Of a stretch of DNA of 64,000 nucleotides, positions 59,525-64,000 are shown piece by piece (positions within the stretch are counted from its first letter, which is position 1; every line of letters begins with the position of its first letter). The notes under the pieces are model-generated. The model saw only the letters and a program-made list of their open reading frames with translations. It was not told where the DNA came from and did no database searches. A program made the translations under genes and the position numbers. Where the stretch lies: positions 437,852-501,851 of the forward strand of contig NZ_JAGSYD010000001.1 of assembly GCF_025685575.1 (NCBI RefSeq), written 5' to 3'. The DNA comes from Granulicella cerasi (GTDB lineage Bacteria > Acidobacteriota > Terriglobia > Terriglobales > Acidobacteriaceae).

Positions 59525-59647
59525 CGGGTGTCCCACGTCTCGATTTTTGAGACGTGGGAGAGCGAGGATGGTGGCGCAATCAGATCTTGGGTCTCCGAGA
59601 GCTTCACTGCAAACCCAGGTCTCAAGAATCGAGACGTGGGGCACCCG
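59525..59647. repeat. Family A hairpin element, full unit
   Basis: The 123-bp unit opens CGGGTGTCCC with left stem CACGTCTC/GAGACGTG and closes with CAGGTCTC...GAGACGTG (one mismatch in the right stem) and GGGGCACCCG. It lies in the 256-base gap between glgA and the first ECF gene. Confidence 0.9.
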
Positions 59648-59711
59648 TTCGTGCGACTGGGGAAAATTTTGCGAACACTTTTGCAGTTCGGCCGGTCATA
59701 CACACAGCAGC

Positions 59712-60308
59712 ATGATGCGATCGCAACCCACACACGCTGAGAGCCACGACCAGCTTCTTGACAGGCTGGCCGCCGAGCACGCGCGTTACCTCTATCGCGT
59801 GGCGTACGCCGTCGCGCGCCATGCGGAGGACGCCGAGGACGCTGTGCAGGAGGCGTTCCTGAAGCTACAGCGCGCTGGCTCGCTGCCGGCGATGGAGAAC
59901 GAGCGAGCGTTCCTTGCAAAGACGGTCTACCGCACGGCGCTGGATCGGGTGGCGGCGCGCAAGGGAGTGGGCTCGGACGATGAAGAGGCGTTGCTGCGCG
60001 TGGCCGATCTGCGGCCCTCGCCGGAGTCGCTCGCGGCTGAGGGGCAGGAGCAGGCGCTGCTTGCGGCGTGGATCGAAGAGCTGCCGCAGGAGCTGCGCGA
60101 AGCGTTGCTGGTGACGGCGATTGAAGGCATGAACAGCCGGGAGGCTGGCGAGGTGCTGGGCGTGCCGGAGGCGACGGTGCGCACGCGGCTGCATCGTGCG
60201 CGCGGGCTGTTGCGTGAGCGTTGGCAGCAGATGCAGAGCCAGCAGCAAAACCTGATTCGCCGTGGCCGCGCCGAGGTCGCGGCCACAGAAGACGGGAGGG
60301 CGCGATGA
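59712..60308 (+). CDS. ECF-type RNA polymerase sigma factor (1)
   Basis: The 198-residue protein has region 2 (EHARYLYRVAYAVARHAEDAEDAVQEAFLKLQRA) and region 4 (LPQELREALLVTAIEGMNSREAGEVLGVPEATVRTRLHRARGLLRERW). It is therefore a sigma-70-family ECF factor directing RNA polymerase to specific promoters. About 25 extra residues follow region 4. Its stop overlaps the start of the TonB-domain membrane protein (ATGA), implying a tightly coupled pair. An upstream in-frame extension through the repeat was not accepted. Confidence 0.88.
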   Translation: MMRSQPTHAESHDQLLDRLAAEHARYLYRVAYAVARHAEDAEDAVQEAFLKLQRAGSLPAMENERAFLAKTVYRTALDRVAARKGVGSDDEEALLRVADLRPSPESLAAEGQEQALLAAWIEELPQELREALLVTAIEGMNSREAGEVLGVPEATVRTRLHRARGLLRERWQQMQSQQQNLIRRGRAEVAATEDGRAR

Positions 60309-61231
60309 CGGACTTTGAGAGGTTGTTGGACGACGTAGTGACGCGGAGCGCGAATGTGGAAGCGCCGCGTGGTTTGGAGCAGCGGCTGCTTGCGCGGCTG
60401 GAGCAGAGTGCGCGGCCTGCGCTAGCGAATGTGGTGAGCTTTGATTCAGCCGCGAAGATGCAGCCGAAGCGCAGTGCGGCGTCGGCGTGGACAGCGATAA
60501 GCTTTCACGCAGCGGCGATTCTGCTGATTGCGTTCGTGGTGCTGCATTCGGTGAAGACGCAGGTATTGCCGTCGCCGCAGGTGGCGGTGATGCATTTGCT
60601 CGAAGCGCCTGCGCCACCTCCACCACCGGCTCTGCGTAGACGCACACAGATGGGCGGTGGAGGCGGGCAGAAGGGCCCGACGCCGGCGACGCAGGGGCAG
60701 CTGCCGAAGTTTTCAGCGGAGCAGTTGATGCCTCCGAAAGCACCGCCGATGTTTGAAGCAAAGCTCGCTGTTGAACCCACTGTGGTTGGGCAGAACTACA
60801 TGGTGGATGGTGCTGCGCCTGTGTTGGGTCAGCCGACGTCAACGTTCAGAGGCTACTCGCTGGGTAATGGTGCGGGAACGGGCATCGGCTCAGGCAACGG
60901 CGCGGGTGTAGGGCCGGGCTCGGGCGGCAACATGGGCGGTGGGGTGTACAAGGTGGGCGGTGCGGTGCATGCGCCGCTGATCCTTCATTCCGTTGAGCCG
61001 GAGTTCTCCGAGGAGGCACGCAAGGCGAAGTTCTCGGGCAACGTGATCGTCGAGTTCATCGTGGACGAGCAGGGACTGCCGCAGAACGTACACGCCGCGC
61101 GCGACGTGGGCTTTGGCCTCGGGCAGAAGGCCGTGGAAGCTGTGAAGCAGTACAAGTTCAAACCCGCGATGAAGGACGGCAAGCCGGTGAAGGTGCAGAT
61201 GGCCGTTGAGGTGAACTTCCAGATTTTCTAG
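60305..61231 (+). CDS. Membrane-anchored TonB-domain protein, likely partner of ECF factor 1
   Basis: The 308-residue protein has a cytoplasmic N-terminus (1-61; FERLLDDVVTRSANVEAPRGLEQRLLARLE), a single membrane helix (about 62-82), a Pro-rich segment (APAPPPPP), Gly-rich spacers (about 105-120, 185-215) and a C-terminal TonB domain. The TonB domain contains HSVEPEFSEEARKAKFSGNVIVEFIVDEQGLPQNVHAARDVGFGLGQKAVEAVKQYKFKPAMKDGKPVKVQMAVEVNF. Unlike usual TonB, it carries about 60 residues before the helix, similar to the other ECF-linked partner at 62042. It may act as an anti-sigma-like sensor, as an energy transducer, or both. Confidence 0.8.
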   Translation: MTDFERLLDDVVTRSANVEAPRGLEQRLLARLEQSARPALANVVSFDSAAKMQPKRSAASAWTAISFHAAAILLIAFVVLHSVKTQVLPSPQVAVMHLLEAPAPPPPPALRRRTQMGGGGGQKGPTPATQGQLPKFSAEQLMPPKAPPMFEAKLAVEPTVVGQNYMVDGAAPVLGQPTSTFRGYSLGNGAGTGIGSGNGAGVGPGSGGNMGGGVYKVGGAVHAPLILHSVEPEFSEEARKAKFSGNVIVEFIVDEQGLPQNVHAARDVGFGLGQKAVEAVKQYKFKPAMKDGKPVKVQMAVEVNFQIF

Positions 61232-61238
61232 ATACAGC

Positions 61239-61419
61239 CGGGTGCCCACGTCTCTACTTTTGGAGACGTGGGAGAGCGAGAATTCCCCGGGGTGCTACAT
61301 CACAACCCGCAATGCCGGGTGCCCCATCCGTACGCGGTCTTTTGCGGACGGGCGGGAGCCACAGCTCTCCGCGAAGATCCTGCGAACCCAGGTCTCAAAA
61401 TCGAGACCTGGGGCACCCG
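61239..61419. repeat. Family A element with internal insertion
   Basis: The 181-bp unit has outer CGGGTGCCC and GGGGCACCCG ends, left stem CACGTCTC/GAGACGTG and right stem CAGGTCTC/GAGACCTG. About 60 extra internal bases include another CCGGGTGCCCC. It fills the gap between the two ECF loci. Confidence 0.85.
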
Positions 61420-61515
61420 TTCTTGCTTGAGAAAAATTCATCGTCTTGCAAATTTCTGCATCCCGTCGCTTTCGCCTCGGCGTATAGGCAAGTGTAGGCG
61501 GTTGCGCCGACGGAG

Positions 61516-62055
61516 ATGATGGCCCTAGAAACGGCAGAGTTTCAGCGTTTGATTGCCGAACACCAGCGCATGGTGTTCTCGATCGCCCTGCGCGTTGCGG
61601 GCGAGTATGGGGCTGCCGAAGAGGTGGCGCAGGATGTGTTTCTTGAGCTCTTCCGCTCGGCGGAGAAGCTTGAAGATGAGCACCACATCCGCTTCTGGCT
61701 GCGGCGCGTGACCGTGCATCGGGCCACCGATGTGCTGCGCAAGCAGCGGCGTCAGCCAGAGGTGGACGCCGACGAGTGGATGGACGAGGTGCATGCGCTG
61801 CCCACGTCTGCGGAAGACGAAGCCGTGAACGCGAGCGTCGCGGCGCGGCTGGAGGAGTTGCTGCGAACGCTGCCGGAACAGATGCGCGTCGTCGTGGTGT
61901 TGCGGTACCAGGAAGATATGTCGCCGGAGGAGATTGCGCGGTTGCTGAGTCAGCCGTTGGCGACGGTGAAGAGCAATCTCCAGCGCGGTTTGCGACTGAT
62001 GCGTCGCAAGGCCGAGGTCACGATGAAGGAGTATGTGCGCGATGGACGAGCATAA
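61516..62055 (+). CDS. ECF-type RNA polymerase sigma factor (2)
   Basis: The 179-residue protein has region 2 (AEHQRMVFSIALRVAGEYGAAEEVAQDVFLELFRS...FWLRRVTVHRATDVLRKQRR) and region 4 (LPEQMRVVVVLRYQEDMSPEEIARLLSQPLATVKSNLQRGLRLMRRK). It overlaps the next gene by 14 bases, as sigma/anti-sigma pairs often do. ATGs at 61516 and 61519 are both close to GGAG. Confidence 0.92.
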   Translation: MMALETAEFQRLIAEHQRMVFSIALRVAGEYGAAEEVAQDVFLELFRSAEKLEDEHHIRFWLRRVTVHRATDVLRKQRRQPEVDADEWMDEVHALPTSAEDEAVNASVAARLEELLRTLPEQMRVVVVLRYQEDMSPEEIARLLSQPLATVKSNLQRGLRLMRRKAEVTMKEYVRDGRA

Positions 62056-62461
62056 GGGCCAGGTTGGTGGTAACGAAGGAATCTCTGCACGGGACGCGGC
62101 TTTTGAGCGCGCGGTGCAGGCAGCGATGGTGCGCCTTGAGGCACCGGGATCGTTGATGGCTTCGCTGATGGCGAAGGCTGAAGCAGAGAACTCTGCTGCC
62201 GGGAAGAAGTCGCAAACGGTGCTGGCGTTCCGACCGAAGGCAGGCGTCGCTTCGCGCTGGAAGGTGTGGACCGGCGGTGCGATCGCCGCGGCGCTGGCTG
62301 TCGGGATGTTGGGCATTCAGGGCGTTCATGCGCACCGCGAACGCGAGCAGGAACGTGTGATGGCGCAGCAGCAGTTTGCCGAGTCTGAAGCGATCACGCA
62401 GCATGCGTTGGAGCATGTGCGTGAGCAGATGGCGAAGGCCGGAGTTTCGCTGGATCAGTAG
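62042..62461 (+). CDS. Single-pass membrane protein, probable anti-sigma partner of ECF factor 2
   Basis: The 139-residue protein has a cytoplasmic N-terminus containing FERAVQAAMVRLEAPGSLMASLMAKAE (residues 21-47). A membrane helix (about 75-95) and a periplasmic coiled-coil-like tail (REREQERVMAQQQFAESEAITQHALEHVREQMAKAG) follow. It has no zinc-binding anti-sigma motif. Gene overlap with the sigma factor and the shared N-terminal motif with the protein at 60305 suggest that it binds the sigma factor; this is inference. Confidence 0.7.
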   Translation: MDEHKGQVGGNEGISARDAAFERAVQAAMVRLEAPGSLMASLMAKAEAENSAAGKKSQTVLAFRPKAGVASRWKVWTGGAIAAALAVGMLGIQGVHAHREREQERVMAQQQFAESEAITQHALEHVREQMAKAGVSLDQ

Positions 62462-62463
62462 AG

Positions 62464-62506
62464 CCAGCTCAGTAAGACCAGCTCAGCAAGGCCAGCTCAG
62501 TAAGGA
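62464..62506. repeat. 14-bp tandem repeat, three copies
   Basis: CCAGCTCAGTAAGA, CCAGCTCAGCAAGG and CCAGCTCAGTAAGG run in tandem between the anti-sigma-like gene and the next gene. Confidence 0.8.
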
Positions 62507-62546
62507 CCAGATCTGTAGGCAGAGAGCGTTCAAGGGAGAGATGACG

Positions 62547-63443
62547 ATGAAGAAGACAGCGGTAGTGATGGCAGCGTTGATGATGGGTGCGACGGTTGCA
62601 TCCGCACAGGGCACGTACACGATGGGCCGCAACATGATGCCCGCAGCAGCGATGGCGCAGGGCGGCGAAGAGCCGGGCCAGAGCGGTCGCCCGAAGGACG
62701 ATCTCTTTGCAGGCACCGAGGTGTTCGAGAAGAACGCCACCGAGGTGAGCGACATCAACATGGGACCGGACATGCTGGGCATGGTCAGCGGCCATCAGGC
62801 GCCGAAAGCCCACAGCATGTTGCTGAACACCGTGCGCACCTATGAGTATGACCAGCCCGGCCTGTACAACATGGCGGAGGTGGAGAAGTTTCGCCAGAAG
62901 CTGAACAGCGGTGACTGGCACTGCTCGGTGCACACGAAGAACCTGAAGACGGGCGAGTCCACCGACGTCTGCCAGAAGGACCGCACGGACGGCTATCGTG
63001 AGTCGGCGATCATCACCGTGGAGAAGAAGGAGCTGACCTTCATCCATCGCATTGAGCGCGTTGGCGAAGGTGGTCACTCGGATGCGAGCTTCATCGTGAT
63101 GCCCGGCGGTTCTGAAAAGAGCATGACGATGGCGATGGTCGGCAACGCGAAGATGCAGGGCAAGATGGCGGAGATGCAGGCGCATCTCGCAACGATGAAC
63201 GGCTCCATGATGGTGCTGCCGGAGAGTGGAACCTCGCTCTTCATCGCACCGAGCGGCACGCACACCATGACGCTGAAGAGCCTGCATCGCTTCCCGGCTG
63301 GCCCGAGCGGCAAGACGACGATGAACAGCGAAGACTCGAAGGCCCCTGTGGCCGCAGTGGGTGCAGCCCCTACCGCCGCTCCTTCGCCTGTAGCACCGCC
63401 GCTTCCGGCTGCGGCTCCTGCGCCGATCACACCGCAGCAGTAA
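62547..63443 (+). CDS. Secreted methionine-rich protein of unknown function
   Basis: The 298-residue protein has a signal peptide ([21 protein letters not shown]) and a domain with [62 protein letters not shown], including two cysteines that may pair. A methionine-rich stretch ([33 protein letters not shown]) and a Pro/Ala tail follow. No family recognised. The second ATG (62547) is used because GGGAGAG lies seven bases before it. It follows the ECF 2 pair by 85 bases and may be a target or part of that system. Confidence 0.65.
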   Translation: MKKTAVVMAALMMGATVASAQGTYTMGRNMMPAAAMAQGGEEPGQSGRPKDDLFAGTEVFEKNATEVSDINMGPDMLGMVSGHQAPKAHSMLLNTVRTYEYDQPGLYNMAEVEKFRQKLNSGDWHCSVHTKNLKTGESTDVCQKDRTDGYRESAIITVEKKELTFIHRIERVGEGGHSDASFIVMPGGSEKSMTMAMVGNAKMQGKMAEMQAHLATMNGSMMVLPESGTSLFIAPSGTHTMTLKSLHRFPAGPSGKTTMNSEDSKAPVAAVGAAPTAAPSPVAPPLPAAAPAPITPQQ

Positions 63444-63468
63444 GGGCAAACCCTCTAGAATGGAGGGG

Positions 63469-64000
63469 ATGTCGTTATCGTTCAACGTAACCGAAACTAC
63501 CGATGCAGGCGGACGCCGTGCGGAGCTTGAGCTTCCGCACGGCGTTGTGCAGACGCCTGTATTTATGCCCGTAGGCACAGCCGCCACGGTGAAGACCGTC
63601 GATCAGGCGACGCTCGAAACACTCGGGCCTGTCGTCGAGAGCTCGCAGTATGCGCCGCGCGATGGCGCGAGCGGCACCGGCCCGGAGATCATCCTGGCCA
63701 ACACGTATCACCTGTATCTGCGCCCGGGGCATGAGCTGATCCGCCGCATGGGTGGCGTGCATCGCTTCATGAGCTGGCAGAGACCGATGCTCACGGACTC
63801 CGGCGGCTTCCAGGTCTTCTCGCTCGCAGCGCTGCGCAAGATTTCTGACGACGGCGTAGAGTTCCGCTCGCACCTCGATGGCTCCAAGCACTTCTTCTCG
63901 CCCGAGCACTCGATGGAAGTGCAGATCGCACTCGGCGCGGACATCATGATGGCCTTTGACGAGTGCGTGGAAACACCAGCCACATGGGAGCGTACGAAGC
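63469..64000 (+). CDS. tgt: tRNA-guanine transglycosylase, partial at right edge
   Basis: The first 177 residues are visible. The enzyme exchanges guanine 34 of Asp, Asn, His and Tyr tRNAs for the queuosine precursor. The reading frame shows [114 protein letters not shown], including the active-site Asp in TDSGGFQ. About fifteen extra residues ([19 protein letters not shown]) precede the IILANTYHL strand compared with common Tgt. GGAGG lies close to the ATG. Confidence 0.95.
   Translation, partial: MSLSFNVTETTDAGGRRAELELPHGVVQTPVFMPVGTAATVKTVDQATLETLGPVVESSQYAPRDGASGTGPEIILANTYHLYLRPGHELIRRMGGVHRFMSWQRPMLTDSGGFQVFSLAALRKISDDGVEFRSHLDGSKHFFSPEHSMEVQIALGADIMMAFDECVETPATWERTK

Noticed and set aside
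1..64000. tRNA, rRNA, tmRNA or RNase P RNA genes
   Set aside because: No cloverleaf with a T-loop/acceptor arrangement or other recognisable structural RNA was seen by eye; a covariance search could still find one.

Overview
The window looks like a contiguous piece of chromosome from a GC-rich, Gram-negative-type bacterium. It has lpxC (lipid A synthesis), TonB-type proteins and an outer-membrane-like barrel. The many stand-alone TonB C-terminal-domain proteins, the ECF sigma loci with membrane partners, a Tat-exported intradiol dioxygenase-like protein and the style of the intergenic repeats all recall soil Acidobacteriota (Terriglobales/Acidobacteriaceae). That placement is inference from gene content and was not tested by a search. 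No tRNA, rRNA, CRISPR array, prophage or complete insertion sequence was recognised.

Layout. 0-9.8 kb: a truncated MFS transporter, an S10 carboxypeptidase, an MscS-type channel, a family 2 glycosyltransferase, a PHP-type hydrolase, asnS and threonine ammonia-lyase. 10-12.6 kb: a sialate O-acetylesterase-like SGNH hydrolase, a small barrel protein and a Cys/His-rich peptide. 12.8-19.7 kb: the replication-origin neighbourhood, with dnaA divergent from rpmH-rnpA-yidD-(TonB-like gene)-yidC-khpB. 20-29 kb: a TIM-barrel isomerase-like protein, a c-type cytochrome, a DUF5715-like peptidase, ychF, a lipoprotein, ddl, a frameshifted gene and a B3 metallo-beta-lactamase-like protein. 29-38 kb: hscA-fdx-GNAT, a nucleotide-sugar dehydrogenase/epimerase pair, an intradiol dioxygenase-like protein and an aldo/keto reductase. 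38-48 kb: hslV and hslU with a small ORF plus nucleotidyltransferase between them, two glycosylation membrane genes, transaldolase, lpxC and a BioF2-like acyltransferase. 48-64 kb: mfd, three tandem TonB-domain proteins, a DUF885 protein, galU, an alpha/beta hydrolase, a GT4 glycogen synthase, two ECF sigma loci with membrane partners and the start of tgt.

Genes that act together: rpmH/rnpA/yidD/yidC/khpB (ribosome, tRNA maturation, membrane insertion, RNA binding); hscA and fdx (Fe-S assembly); hslV and hslU (ATP-dependent protease); the dehydrogenase and epimerase (uronic acid sugar for surface glycan); galU and glgA (sugar nucleotide supply and glucan synthesis); and two ECF modules whose membrane partners share an N-terminal motif.

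The most striking non-coding content is a dispersed family of intergenic hairpin elements. Full units are about 123-125 bp with terminal inverted repeats CGGGTGCCCC/GGGGCACCCG, and the stem arms co-vary between copies. There is also a second hairpin family with a fixed CTNNAG centre, and several 7-bp-period tandem arrays clustered around the dnaA region, one of which lies in the apparent 5' part of rnpA. Two genes look out of frame in this sequence: the gene at 27.3-28.0 kb, and the 5' end of lpxC, which lacks a standard start codon. Several genes have a -10-like hexamer 6-7 bases before the start codon, suggesting leaderless mRNAs.
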